64,000 bases of DNA from a bacterium (GTDB taxonomy: Bacteria; Pseudomonadota; Alphaproteobacteria; Acetobacterales; Acetobacteraceae). The stretch covers positions 62,001 through 126,000 of the forward strand of contig JAMFRO010000018.1 of NCBI GenBank assembly GCA_026224825.1. Direction: 5' to 3'. A program made the position numbers and the translations under genes. Of this stretch, positions 27,130-36,480 are shown one piece after another (the stretch's first letter is position 1; every line of letters starts with the position of its first letter). The notes beneath the pieces were generated by a model. That model ran no database searches. It worked only from the letters and a program-made list of their open reading frames with translations, and was not told where the DNA came from.

Positions 27130-28092
27130 ATGCACGACGCCCGGGATGAACTTCAAGTTTCGATCATCATACCAACATTCAATCGCGCTCCATTTCTGCA
27201 ATCGACCGTGGCTCAATTCCAGAGCCAAAGTTTTGGCGATTACGAGATTTGGATCATCGATCAGTCAGACGGTGAAGATGCAGCTTCGAATAAGAGGTAT
27301 TTTGCGGAAACCTCGGACCCACGCATCAATTATATGCATCTGAACGAAAAAGGACTCTCGAATGCGCGCAATGAAGGACTCGCGCGCGCTCGTGGAAAAC
27401 TCGTCATATTTGTCGATGATGATGTCATATTGTTGTCGTCTGATTTTATCGACGCGCATCTGCATATCTATGATGACCCAAACATTGGTTGTGCGGTCGG
27501 GCGTCATGTCGAGCGTACTCTGCGCATGAATGCAAAAAATACAGCCTGCCGCGTGTCATGGACTGGCCGAACGATCTTCAATCTTTTCGGCACCCAGCGT
27601 GTACATGTCGGCTCCTGCAAAGGATCAAACATGAGCGTACGGATGGAAGCCATCCGGCAGGTAGGAGGGTTCGACCGGCATATCAAATTTTTGGAAGAAT
27701 CAGATTTCGCCGCCAGGATACGAGCAGCAGGATGGCAACTTGTGTTCGAACCTTCGGCAGAAGTCGTGCATCTCTCGGCCCCCGCCGGGGGGGTACGCGA
27801 AAAGAGCCGGTTGCAATGGGAAATCGTCCGCTTCGAATGCACTGCATATTATGTGCTCAGAAATCGCGGTCTGTTGGGGATTCCCCCTTTCGTCACGGTT
27901 TTCTTTTTAATTGCAATTTCGCAGTCACTGCGCTTACTCTCCCTGAGAACTATCCCGATACTGTGTGCCGCTATGTTCCGCGGCTTCTCGAAGGCACGAA
28001 CGGCGCCGGATCATAGCATTCCAAATGTCTTTTCACGCGAAGCGCTCGAAGAAGACGGCCTCCACGAGTTTAATGCCCCGGTACTATTATGA
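27130..28092 (+). CDS. GT2-family glycosyltransferase
   Basis: The 320-residue protein starts behind GGAG (seven-base spacer). The GT2 fold is clear: VSIIIPTFNRAPFL, IIDQSDG, LSNARNEGLARARGKLVIFVDDDV (the metal-binding DDD), a GSNMSVRMEAIRQVGGFD acceptor-side segment and LEESDFAARIRAAGW. A hydrophobic stretch near 255-285 may anchor it to the membrane. It probably adds a side-chain sugar to the EPS repeat. It is the last plus-strand gene of this operon and nearly meets the convergent flippase gene. Confidence 0.85.
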   Translation: MHDARDELQVSIIIPTFNRAPFLQSTVAQFQSQSFGDYEIWIIDQSDGEDAASNKRYFAETSDPRINYMHLNEKGLSNARNEGLARARGKLVIFVDDDVILLSSDFIDAHLHIYDDPNIGCAVGRHVERTLRMNAKNTACRVSWTGRTIFNLFGTQRVHVGSCKGSNMSVRMEAIRQVGGFDRHIKFLEESDFAARIRAAGWQLVFEPSAEVVHLSAPAGGVREKSRLQWEIVRFECTAYYVLRNRGLLGIPPFVTVFFLIAISQSLRLLSLRTIPILCAAMFRGFSKARTAPDHSIPNVFSREALEEDGLHEFNAPVLL

Positions 28093-28097
28093 TTCGA

Positions 28098-29585
28098 CTA
28101 TCGCGTTTTCAGGTAGACAAGGTGCCGAAACGAACTAATTAGTAAACCCGCAGTCCCACGCCAAACTCCCAACATCATCATGGAATAGGTGAAAGCGCCG
28201 ACAGGGCATAGAATTAAGAGACGGAATACATGGCTATGGCTTGGGTAATAGAGTCCAGCGCACCGTATCACAGCGAACATAACCGCAGCAGAACTCAATC
28301 CAGGAAGAAGCGCACCTAGTAATTCGCGCGGTGATAATGAGATTTCCTTACAGACGAGAATATATGAAAACGGCACCAAGATGACGTAGGGAAGAACAAA
28401 CGGTAAAGCCAACGCAATGATTCTAAGTTTGACGCAAACAAGCATCGCCGTGATCGCAAAAAAGGAATAGCCAACAGATACCCTCAAGCACCAAGTTGGC
28501 TTATTCTTCAGAACAAAAATATTGTCGTTATAGCTCAGCAAAACGATTGCAAGCCCTCCGATCGACAGGATCTGCAAGATAGGGCCAGAGTTTGCCCAGT
28601 TTGAACCAAACACGGCACAGATCGCATCATTAGACACGGCCGATGCGCCCAAAAAGACCGGGCTGCATAGCGCGCTGATGAGAGTGATCGATTTGACAAC
28701 CACATTACGAAGCTTGGCGGTATCATTCTGAATTTCTGTAAGCGTTGTCAGGCCGATGGCTTTGATTGAATCGCCTGAAACGAGCTGCAGGGCAAGCCGC
28801 ATCCGTTTCGCGACATTGTAATATCCCGCGCTTACGGGACCAAATAACAAGGCGACGAGAAACGTGTCGCAGTTCTGGTTCGTCGCATAGACAAGGTTAT
28901 TTGGTACCATGCGGCACATGAAGGAAAATATCTCCTTCGCTGCCGCGCCTGAAAAGTGGAAACTTGGGCGCCAGGGGCAAACAAGCCACAAAAGCGTTAC
29001 GCAAACCAGTGAGTTAACGATCTGCTGGCCGACGAGTGCAAAGACACCGAAACCGGAGGCCGCAAGCACAACACCGGTTACGCCTCCGGCCATGGCTCCT
29101 ATAATGCCCCTTATCGCCAAAGATTTGAACTGAAAATGACGGATGAGCCAGGCTTCATGTGTCTTGGAGAGCCCAATGAACAATAAGATCACACTCATCG
29201 AGCGCAAAATGATGGTTAGACCGGGCGATCGAAAGAGATGTGCCAACGCGCTGGAGCTTGCCATTAATGCCAGGCAGGACAGAATCGCGAGGCCGATGGT
29301 TATCCAAAAAGCAGTTGTGAAATCGCTGTCAGTAACAAATTGCTTCCGAAAGGCCACTGTCGAGATATTGTACAAGATGAGCATCTCTAGGCTCTGAACC
29401 GAAAGAAAAGAGATGCTCATGAGCCCGAAATCATGGGGTCGAAGGAAGTGCACCAGCGTAGCAAAAACGGCAAATGACGTGCCTTGTACGCCGGCGGTTT
29501 CCATTGTGACCCAGAAAGCCCCAGTCACCGCTCGCTTTTTCAGTGAATGAGACGCGCGGCCGTCGTCTTCGAGCGTCTCGGTCAT
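28098..29585 (-). CDS. Wzx-type polysaccharide flippase
   Basis: A 495-residue integral membrane protein with 12 or more predicted helices. The opening KKRAVTGAFWVTMETAGVQGTSFAVFATLVHFLRPHDFGLMSI is typical of the Polysacc_synt/MviN-like (WzxC) family; the central segment LVYATNQNCDTFLVALLFGPVSAGYYNVAKRMR is also family-like. It should flip the lipid-linked repeat unit across the inner membrane for the polymerase encoded at 16,207. It is the only gene of the locus on this strand at the right end, transcribed towards the GT2 gene. Confidence 0.85.
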   Translation of the reverse strand: MTETLEDDGRASHSLKKRAVTGAFWVTMETAGVQGTSFAVFATLVHFLRPHDFGLMSISFLSVQSLEMLILYNISTVAFRKQFVTDSDFTTAFWITIGLAILSCLALMASSSALAHLFRSPGLTIILRSMSVILLFIGLSKTHEAWLIRHFQFKSLAIRGIIGAMAGGVTGVVLAASGFGVFALVGQQIVNSLVCVTLLWLVCPWRPSFHFSGAAAKEIFSFMCRMVPNNLVYATNQNCDTFLVALLFGPVSAGYYNVAKRMRLALQLVSGDSIKAIGLTTLTEIQNDTAKLRNVVVKSITLISALCSPVFLGASAVSNDAICAVFGSNWANSGPILQILSIGGLAIVLLSYNDNIFVLKNKPTWCLRVSVGYSFFAITAMLVCVKLRIIALALPFVLPYVILVPFSYILVCKEISLSPRELLGALLPGLSSAAVMFAVIRCAGLYYPSHSHVFRLLILCPVGAFTYSMMMLGVWRGTAGLLISSFRHLVYLKTR

Positions 29586-29838
29586 AAACCTTTGTCCTTA
29601 CGATGCTTCTGTGTTTACTACACTGATCTTTGAAATGCGAAGCTTATTGCTGTTTAACCTTTCACTCAGGCTTTTTGTTGCTTTTTAATTCATAACGACG
29701 TGAACCTGTGATAATACGAATGAATATTGTTTGCTCCAAGATGACGGCGTCTGGGCAATGAAGTGTGCGGTTCTAAAGTAAACATGTTGGGTCGCGCATT
29801 AGGAGAGAGATTGTGTTTTTGAAGCATCGAGTTTTTGA

Positions 29839-31599
29839 ATGACCCCAATCGCTTTTGATGGTTGCACTGGATGGCTGCATCGGCGCCACGATGCTGAAAC
29901 CGGAAGTATCGCCATTCTGCTTTGTCCTGCGCTGAACCATGATGCTTTGAATTCCCATCATGCAATGCGGTTATTAGCCGATCAAATGGCCGAGGCCGGA
30001 TACCCGACGATGCGCTTTGATTATCCATCGACCGGAGATTCCGTAGACCTTGATACTTTGCACAAAGAACACGGCTCCGAACTCTCTGAGATATGGGTGA
30101 ATAGCATCATTCTCGCGGCCGATTTTCTGTTGCGCGTAACCGGCGCACGGAAGTTAATTTTTTGCGGATTACGTATCGGTGCAACGCTGGCGGCCATGGC
30201 TGCTCAAGGCCGGAACGATATCGTCGGCTTTGTATTTTTGGCCCCGGTGCTCAAGGGGCAATCTTATTTGCGCCAAATTTGGATAGAGTCAAAATTACAG
30301 AACGAAGCATCTGATTCGATGCAAAATGGGATTACTTTTCAAGAACTGAGCTTCAACGCCGCGACTGTCAGAGCTATGGGGCGGTTCGATTTACGCCAAT
30401 GGATCGCCCCTAGCTCCGCAGACATCGCGATATTTTCGCAGACGGAAAATAATCTCTTGAACGAGTGCTGTCGGAATTGGTCTGAATCGGGAGCGCGGGC
30501 ATCTTGTTTTAATTTTGAAGGCCTCGAGCCCATGCTTTCGCTAAATATAGAAGACGAAAAACCGACACCGCGTTTTAATTCCATTCTGGATTGGCTTAGA
30601 GAGAACCTCCCCCCCTCAGCAGCATCGACTGTAGGTTTCGATGAATCAATTCGATCAAGTCAAATTAGCCAAACTTATATCGAGACCCCCGTATTCTTCG
30701 GAGGCGAGAAACAACTGTTCGGTGTAGTATGCGAAGGAAACCCAGTTTCCACAGAACATATCGTGCTTATCGTAAATCCCGGCCGCGACCCGCGGCACGC
30801 ACCTGGTCGTTTTAGCGTTGAATTCGCACGCCTGTTGGCCAAAGATGGTATCTCCTCATTTCGGTTCGACTTCGCCGGACTTGGAGACAGCCCCGGACCG
30901 GCTGGAAAAGAAACAGAGTTAAGCCCGGTATTCGACCTTGATCGCAGTGCGGATATAAGTGCAGCGATAGATATGGTCGAAAAGACAGGGTACCGGCACA
31001 TCTTTGTTTATGGACTTTGTTCAGGCGCTTACCACGCTCTACGAGCGGCTCTCGCAGAGCCACGAATCACGGGCCTTCTTTTAGTTAATTTGCCCTTCTT
31101 CGACTGGAATGGTGGCGAACGTGCCGTCGATTTTATAAGGCATAAGAATAAGACCCCGCAATATTTTATCAGGGAACTGTTCAAACTGCGGTCATGGAAG
31201 GACGCGCGCCATAAATTAGGAAAATTCGAAAGTGTGCTACGCGGACAGCTCCATCGTCTCGCAACGCTGATCAAAACCGCTTCTTGGCTACCTACGACAT
31301 GGCGCGATCTGTTGGCCGGCGGAACACTCACAATTGGGCAGCGAAACATAACGACCTTAAGCCAACGCGGTGTACAAACTCTATTTTTGTTTGGTCAAGA
31401 CGACCTTGGACTCGACGCATTCAAGCAAGAATTTGGGGGCGACCTGGCGGGCTTTGCCGATCGAGAGGGAGTGACATTCACTGTGTTGTCTGACTTTGAT
31501 CATTTGGTCGCGAACAAAGTCTCACGATGTAAGGCCGCACAGGCGATGATAGGCTTTCTTACAAAACAGAAAATTCGCAGTCACCCGCGCTCGTGCTGA
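29839..31599 (+). CDS. Fused double alpha/beta hydrolase, exosortase-A-associated hydrolase type
   Basis: The 586-residue protein has two tandem alpha/beta-hydrolase domains. The first (1-260) has the FDYPSTGDS loop, but the nucleophile elbow reads G-L-R-I-G (residues 110-114), with Arg112 where Ser is expected. The second (~285-586) has FRFDFAGLGDS and the elbow G-L-C-S-G (392-396), putting Cys394 at the nucleophile position, with a late FGQDDLGLD and a DFDH that may supply acid and His. The GLRxGA and GLC elbows recall the two hydrolases known as exosortase-A system-associated hydrolase 2 and 1, which usually are separate genes; I see no exosortase here. The neighbouring ligase, ACP and reductase suggest a thioesterase or acyl-transfer role. 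It is convergent with the SDR gene. Confidence 0.75.
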   Translation: MTPIAFDGCTGWLHRRHDAETGSIAILLCPALNHDALNSHHAMRLLADQMAEAGYPTMRFDYPSTGDSVDLDTLHKEHGSELSEIWVNSIILAADFLLRVTGARKLIFCGLRIGATLAAMAAQGRNDIVGFVFLAPVLKGQSYLRQIWIESKLQNEASDSMQNGITFQELSFNAATVRAMGRFDLRQWIAPSSADIAIFSQTENNLLNECCRNWSESGARASCFNFEGLEPMLSLNIEDEKPTPRFNSILDWLRENLPPSAASTVGFDESIRSSQISQTYIETPVFFGGEKQLFGVVCEGNPVSTEHIVLIVNPGRDPRHAPGRFSVEFARLLAKDGISSFRFDFAGLGDSPGPAGKETELSPVFDLDRSADISAAIDMVEKTGYRHIFVYGLCSGAYHALRAALAEPRITGLLLVNLPFFDWNGGERAVDFIRHKNKTPQYFIRELFKLRSWKDARHKLGKFESVLRGQLHRLATLIKTASWLPTTWRDLLAGGTLTIGQRNITTLSQRGVQTLFLFGQDDLGLDAFKQEFGGDLAGFADREGVTFTVLSDFDHLVANKVSRCKAAQAMIGFLTKQKIRSHPRSC

Positions 31600-31655
31600 A
31601 ACAAACCCAAGAGGGAACACTCTTATGAGCTGCTGCCTGATAAGTCAGAAATTCA

Positions 31656-32390
31656 TCATGCGGTATTGCCAGCATCCACAGTCAGTGTCGTACCGGTTAT
31701 ATTGCGCGCGCCCTCACTAAAGAGAAAATTGACTGCGTCTGATACATCGCCGGCGACAGGCATGCGGCGTAAGGCGCTCCGTCGCGTAATCTGATTTCGC
31801 TGCATATCATTAAGGTCGTGGGTCATATCAGTGTCGATAAATCCCGGTGCCACAGTATTCACGGTAATTTCGAGTGGTCCAACCTCTCGGGCAAGCGAAC
31901 GCGTAAAGCCGGCAAAAGAGGCCTTAGTCGCGCTGTAAACTGACAATCCGTTGTAACCGGTTGCCGCGACCACTGAAGAGATGTTTACAATGCGGCCGCC
32001 TCTCCCTCCCATCATCGAGCGCACGACGTATTTTGTAAAAATTATCGGTGACAGGATATTTAATCGTATGAGTTGCTGGATTTCACGATCCGGCATCGTC
32101 GCAAGTACACCACTAGTCCCGATACCTGCATTGTTAACCAACCCAAACAGAATGCCAAACTCTTTAGTCAGTGATTTGACAAACGCCGGCATTGCCTCGG
32201 TATCCATCAAATCGAATGCGCGGAAGTGCAACTCTCCCAGAGCATCGCTCTCCGCTTTCAGGATGGCGGCTTCCAACTGTTCGGTTCGGTTTCGAGCAAT
32301 CGAAATGACGCAGAATCCAGCGGAAACCAATCTTTCAGCGATGCAAAGCCCCAACCCGCGGCTGCCTCCAGTGACGAGCACATTAAGCAT
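31656..32390 (-). CDS. Short-chain dehydrogenase/reductase, FabG-like ketoreductase
   Basis: The 244-residue protein is a classical SDR: VTGGSRGLG cofactor loop at the N-terminus, VNNAGIG, ISSVV, and the catalytic Y-x3-K in VYSATKASFAGFTRSLAREV, followed by VNTVAPGFIDTDM and the C-terminal GTTLTVDAG typical of 3-oxoacyl-ACP reductases. Its start overlaps the end of the AMP-ligase gene by eight bases, as the last of four overlapping minus-strand genes (heme-oxygenase-like, ACP, ligase, SDR). It likely reduces a beta-keto group on a carrier-bound intermediate with NADPH; the substrate is not known. Confidence 0.85.
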   Translation of the reverse strand: MLNVLVTGGSRGLGLCIAERLVSAGFCVISIARNRTEQLEAAILKAESDALGELHFRAFDLMDTEAMPAFVKSLTKEFGILFGLVNNAGIGTSGVLATMPDREIQQLIRLNILSPIIFTKYVVRSMMGGRGGRIVNISSVVAATGYNGLSVYSATKASFAGFTRSLAREVGPLEITVNTVAPGFIDTDMTHDLNDMQRNQITRRSALRRMPVAGDVSDAVNFLFSEGARNITGTTLTVDAGNTA

Positions 32391-33771
32391 GATTTCTCAA
32401 TATTTTTCCTGAGTTGGCGATTTTTAGAGAGGCCACTTCTCGCAGCGCAACGGGCACCTTGTGCGGTGGAAAAACTTGCCGGCATTTGGTGAAAAGCTCA
32501 CTCTTGAGAGTAGCAAAGGAACCGCCGGATGCGAGGTAGGATGGCCTCACAATGATATCGGCAACAATCAACGCCCCAACAATGGGGTTCCGTCGGCCAT
32601 GGACCAGTGACATCTCCACTGCCGGATGCTGATTTAAAACGGTCTCGACCTCTTCAGGATAGACTTTGAGGCCGCCCACATTTATCACCCCCTGCTTGCG
32701 GCCGATAAAATGGCAGCGACCGTTGTGTATCTCGACAAGATCGCCGGTATCCACAAAACCGTCCTCATCTTGCAAGGTGCGTGCCGTACCCGCATATTTT
32801 TGGGCCATGCGCGCCGATCGAATATGCAGCGTTCCATTAGATATTTTCAAAGACACAGTGGCCTCTGATCGTTCAAGAAAACTTGCCGGAAAACCCGCAA
32901 ATCCATCCCTAACGTCGAATGCGACACCAGCCTCAGTGGAAGCAAAGGCATGCGCTATGCTGGCATCGGGATAGCAGTCGCTGAGTTTGTCCAAAATACC
33001 TTGGTCGACAATCTCGCCGGACAGGCGAATATAGGATGGAGAAATTTTATCGGCCGAACCGCTCATAAGAACCTGACGCCAGTGGGACGGCGTACCGGAG
33101 ATATGCGTAATACCGTAAGCGCCAGCGCGAGACAGGAAACTCGATATCGGTTCATGCGGTCCCGTAAATAACATCGATCCACCGGTAAGGAGTGCTCGAA
33201 GAAAAATCTGCAGTCCGCCATAACGGCGTATGTCGTAAAACGAGGACCATACTGCGCCCGGTGTAATGGCAGCACCATCTTGCAAAGATGCGGTCAGGCT
33301 TTGCAAGGTATGCGTCACCTGTTTGGGTCGTCCAGTGGTGCCAGACGTAAATAACACCCATTCCGTTTTAATATCCCGTACGGAATGGCAGCGCGGTACA
33401 AGTGGGCTCTTGCTGCAAAGCTTTCTCGGTATGCCAAGTCGCGCAGCTTCGGCCCATGTATCGGTCAGCACTATGTCACATTGTGCTTCGAATGCAGCCT
33501 CCTTTAGCGTAGAAATCGAGATATCCGGCGGACAAAGAAAAATCTGTCGTGCGAGCCCATCGAGCTCGATCAACGCGAGAGCAACGGATAGCTGGCTCTG
33601 TAAATGGATGAGGACGGATTTATTCCGGATTGTCTCAACGCCGTCAACAAATACCGTGTTTTGCCCGAGAGCGCTTGTAGCGATCGACACATCCGATGTG
33701 GCAAGAAAGCGGCCGCCAAGTGAGCGGGCGAGACTGCTTTGTTCAAAAAGAGATGTTTTACGCTCCGACAT
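32383..33771 (-). CDS. AMP-forming acyl/aminoacyl ligase (ANL family)
   Basis: About 462 residues from ATG 33771 (ATGs at 33777 and 33786 are also possible). Adenylation motifs are visible: LFTSGTTGRPKQVTHT (P-loop), ISGTPSHWRQVL, AFASTEAG, FVDTGDLVEI, GRKQGVINVGGLKVYPEEVE (hinge), and the C-terminal catalytic Lys in ANSGKILRNHA. It is shorter than usual for acyl-CoA synthetases because the N-terminal region is reduced. It overlaps the acyl carrier protein gene, so the natural inference is that it activates an acid and loads it on that carrier. The specificity pocket cannot be read by eye. Confidence 0.85.
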   Translation of the reverse strand: MSERKTSLFEQSSLARSLGGRFLATSDVSIATSALGQNTVFVDGVETIRNKSVLIHLQSQLSVALALIELDGLARQIFLCPPDISISTLKEAAFEAQCDIVLTDTWAEAARLGIPRKLCSKSPLVPRCHSVRDIKTEWVLFTSGTTGRPKQVTHTLQSLTASLQDGAAITPGAVWSSFYDIRRYGGLQIFLRALLTGGSMLFTGPHEPISSFLSRAGAYGITHISGTPSHWRQVLMSGSADKISPSYIRLSGEIVDQGILDKLSDCYPDASIAHAFASTEAGVAFDVRDGFAGFPASFLERSEATVSLKISNGTLHIRSARMAQKYAGTARTLQDEDGFVDTGDLVEIHNGRCHFIGRKQGVINVGGLKVYPEEVETVLNQHPAVEMSLVHGRRNPIVGALIVADIIVRPSYLASGGSFATLKSELFTKCRQVFPPHKVPVALREVASLKIANSGKILRNHA

Positions 33772-34039
33772 CTTCATACAAGCCAATCAGATCTCCGAGT
33801 GTTACAGGAAACGCGACCAGCTTGTCTTCGGCGAATGGATCCAAGTCTAGTTCGTCGTCCAACGCCGCCACCAGAATTGCAATGCAGAGTGAGTCGAGGC
33901 CAGATTCCAGCAGCAAAAGATTATCATTGAGTGGCGCCAAGATTTTGCCTTGTCGATCAGCAATATCAGAAATTTGCTGCAATATCGCGGCACGTATCTC
34001 TCCCGCAGGCATGTTCTTGCTTTGATTAAGAGGCCGCAT
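33758..34039 (-). CDS. Acyl carrier protein
   Basis: The 93-residue protein starts at an ATG with GAGAGGAG upstream. It is a small acidic four-helix protein with the phosphopantetheine site G-L-D-S-L (Ser50), matching the ACP/PCP consensus. Downstream helix LVAALDDELDLDPF is typical. Its ends overlap the heme-oxygenase-like gene (14 bases) and the ligase gene, which implies a stoichiometric module. It is a stand-alone carrier separate from fatty acid synthesis genes, so a dedicated pathway carrier is likely. Confidence 0.85.
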   Translation of the reverse strand: MRPLNQSKNMPAGEIRAAILQQISDIADRQGKILAPLNDNLLLLESGLDSLCIAILVAALDDELDLDPFAEDKLVAFPVTLGDLIGLYEDVGA

Positions 34040-34706
34040 GAATACGCTCCTCTCGCGCTTGATGACTAAGGCTCGGCGTCGCCTCTATCAGGAGTTGCAA
34101 AAATAGCCGCCATAGTTCTGAAATCTTATCATCATCGCCAAGATGACGGCTCAGATTTCCGTGGCCCGCTACTGGGTCGCTGTCGAAGCGTATGTGTTCC
34201 GCAAGAAAGAACCGAAAAGCATTGAGAAGCGGATCATCGTGGTGTGGAGCGGTAAGCATCGCTTCAAACACGCGCTCAAGTCCACCATCCTCATAGCTCG
34301 CCATGCTCTGGCCGCGTATATGTGTGGGGACATTTTTCACGGCACTCAGGTAGTTTGAGCCGGCTCTTGAGAAGCGCCAACGGGTTTCGGCCGGTAGTTG
34401 CTTCAATTTCAGTGCGCGGCGCATGAATTCATCATGGTTCATTTTTTCCCCGGCCTCGGCAATGCCCGGATAGGGAGAAAGATTTGACGTATCACACTCT
34501 TCTGCAAGCAGAAGCTTTAACGCCGGGTCGTCTGGCCGTGATGCGCATGCAATCCGTAGATTTTCGCGAAATTGAATAGAAAAATAATAATATGCCCAGG
34601 CCACGGCAGTCATGTCATCTGCTGAGAGGTTGCGCCAGTTTAAGCTACAAATCTCGTCGATGACTATGTCGTTACGGGAAATTTGCGACGAATCTCGAGC
34701 GAGCAT
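34026..34706 (-). CDS. Heme-oxygenase-like fold protein, putative diiron oxidase/oxygenase
   Basis: A 226-residue all-helical protein. The C-terminal segment FFLAEHIRFDSDPVAGHGNLSRHLGDDD carries the E-H-I-x2-D ... G-H pattern of iron-containing heme-oxygenase-like proteins (the HDO superfamily, which includes UndA, BesC and SznF). Candidate metal ligands are E70, H91 (NHDEF), E139, H171, D175 and H182; the exact set needs a structural model. These enzymes use O2 for oxidative cleavage, N-oxygenation or alkene formation on fatty acids and amino acids. It is the first gene of the minus-strand quartet, divergent from the MetY/MetA operon. Substrate unknown; the family call is by motif only. Confidence 0.65.
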   Translation of the reverse strand: MLARDSSQISRNDIVIDEICSLNWRNLSADDMTAVAWAYYYFSIQFRENLRIACASRPDDPALKLLLAEECDTSNLSPYPGIAEAGEKMNHDEFMRRALKLKQLPAETRWRFSRAGSNYLSAVKNVPTHIRGQSMASYEDGGLERVFEAMLTAPHHDDPLLNAFRFFLAEHIRFDSDPVAGHGNLSRHLGDDDKISELWRLFLQLLIEATPSLSHQAREERIHAAS

Positions 34707-35166
34707 GAGTAGTCTCCTGGCTGAAAATCTATGTTAATGCCCAGTATATCTGACGGCACGAAAACATTTCGAACCGCGTTGCACTATCGTGCGCATATCC
34801 TCCAAAATACCTTTTGCTATACCAACGAAATTGCAGAACAGCCAAGTTTTTTTATCGGCCAAATTATTAACATTTGGATATAATGTCATTATTTTAGGTT
34901 GTATTGCATGGGCCTTCAGCTCATGGACCATGGAAGATTGCAGCGAATCTGACAAATTAAGGCTACAAGTTAAAAAAGCAATGTGGCTTGCATAAATATA
35001 AATTAATAACGCTCAGCCTCCTCTTATGTTAAATGGAAATCGTAATAAAACTTGTGAAAAGTCGAACTAAATCTTGAGAAGAAAAAGTTGTCTGTGCTTT
35101 GATACTTCTAGCGGAGCGTGAATTTTGGATAACAAGAATTGCAATTTTTTAAGGCGGGTATTTTGA
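34707..35166. promoter_or_regulatory. Divergent intergenic region between the two arms of the small-molecule cluster
   Basis: About 460 bases, AT-rich, between the heme-oxygenase-like gene and the MetY-like gene. It should contain promoters for both arms. I see no tRNA, riboswitch or strong palindrome. Two short overlapping frames on opposite strands (34,734-34,995) lack ribosome sites and family features and are not called. Confidence 0.4.
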
Positions 35167-36480
35167 ATGCGCTCCGAAACGATCGCTCTTCACGCTGGCT
35201 ATGCTACGGAACCGACTACACGGTCGTGCGCGGTCCCAATTTATCAAACGGCGTCCTTTGAATTTGATAGTGCAGAGCATGCCGCAGCACTCTTCAACCT
35301 CGAAGAAACAGGATACCGCTACAGTAGGATCAGCAATCCAACTGTAAGGGTGCTGGAACGCCGCCTCGCAGCCCTGGAGGGCGGAGGAGAGGCGCTATGT
35401 GTGGGTTCGGGTCAGGCGGCGCTGCATGCAGCCATACTTGCGATCGCCGAAGCCGGAAAAAACATTGTGTCCGTTCCCCAGCTATATGGTACGACACATA
35501 CGTTCTTCTGCCACGTCCTGCCACGGTTCGGTATGACCGTACGGTTTGCAGAGTCGGACTCGGCTGCAGATGTAACATCACAGATTAACGATGACACGCT
35601 TGCGGTATTTTGCGAGAGTGTTGGAAATCCGGCCGGAAACGTGTGCGACATCGGCGCCTTGGCGGACGCGGCACATGCATGGAACGTGCCGCTGATCGTT
35701 GATAATACGGTCGCATCGCCAGTGCTGTGCCGACCGTTCGAGTTCGGAGCGGATATCGTCATCCATTCATTGACCAAGTATCTAGGTGGGCATGGTACAA
35801 CGCTTGGCGGCGCCGTAATCGATAGCGGTCGTTTTCCCTGGACAAGCGATGTCGTCAAGTTCTCAACCCTGAATACACCCGATCTCTCCTATCATGGCCT
35901 GGTCTACACGGACCATTTTGAGACTGCGGCGTATATAGAGCGTTGCCGGAATTTCTCGTTGCGGACAACCGGCGCTGCGCTTTCGCCGCTGAGCGCATTC
36001 CTGCTCCTGCAAGGCATCGAGACCGTCGCCCTACGTGTCGAGAGGCACGTTACCAATGCGAGGCAGGTCGCGGAATATCTGCAGGGTGATACGAGGGTCT
36101 CCTGGGTGAACTACGCTGGCTTTCCCACAAGTGCCCATTATGAAATGATGCAGAAATTTCTCGGTGGTCGTGCCTGTGGACTACTGAGTTTCGGGGTGCA
36201 CGGTGGCATGCCCGCGGGAATGAAATTCTATAATGCTCTCAAGTTGGTCAAGCGTGTTGTTAACCTGGGCGACGCAAAAACATTAGCTTGCCACCCGGCG
36301 TCGACGACGCATCGCCAAATGACCGGAGATGAGCAGCGCAAGGCGGGTGTCTCGCCGGAAATGGTACGGCTCAGCGTCGGAATCGAACACATTGACGATA
36401 TAATCGCCGATTTGGATCAAGCCCTAGAGGCTTCGCAAATCGAACCTGCAAGAAGGGAGCCTGAAGTTGCAGATAGATAA
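35167..36480 (+). CDS. O-acetylhomoserine sulfhydrylase-like PLP enzyme (MetY/Cys-Met metabolism family)
   Basis: The 437-residue protein is a full-length Cys/Met-metabolism PLP enzyme. It has ETIALHAGYATEPTTRSCAVPIYQTASFEF at the start, YSRISNPT, the cofactor-binding D179 in IVDNT and the Schiff-base K204 in HSLTKYLGGHG; the C-terminal half has the MetY-type HPASTTHRQMTGDEQ and RLSVGIEHIDDI. MetY enzymes join sulfide or another nucleophile to O-acylhomoserine, giving homocysteine or an analogue. The next gene encodes a homoserine acyltransferase-like protein, so the pair could make a sulfur amino acid on site. Because it leads a dedicated operon with a decarboxylase, it may serve a special product rather than bulk methionine. 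Confidence 0.85.
   Translation: MRSETIALHAGYATEPTTRSCAVPIYQTASFEFDSAEHAAALFNLEETGYRYSRISNPTVRVLERRLAALEGGGEALCVGSGQAALHAAILAIAEAGKNIVSVPQLYGTTHTFFCHVLPRFGMTVRFAESDSAADVTSQINDDTLAVFCESVGNPAGNVCDIGALADAAHAWNVPLIVDNTVASPVLCRPFEFGADIVIHSLTKYLGGHGTTLGGAVIDSGRFPWTSDVVKFSTLNTPDLSYHGLVYTDHFETAAYIERCRNFSLRTTGAALSPLSAFLLLQGIETVALRVERHVTNARQVAEYLQGDTRVSWVNYAGFPTSAHYEMMQKFLGGRACGLLSFGVHGGMPAGMKFYNALKLVKRVVNLGDAKTLACHPASTTHRQMTGDEQRKAGVSPEMVRLSVGIEHIDDIIADLDQALEASQIEPARREPEVADR

Noticed and set aside
34734..34995. Two overlapping ~70-codon frames in the divergent spacer
   Set aside because: No ribosome site, opposite strands overlapping each other, AT-rich promoter-like composition.
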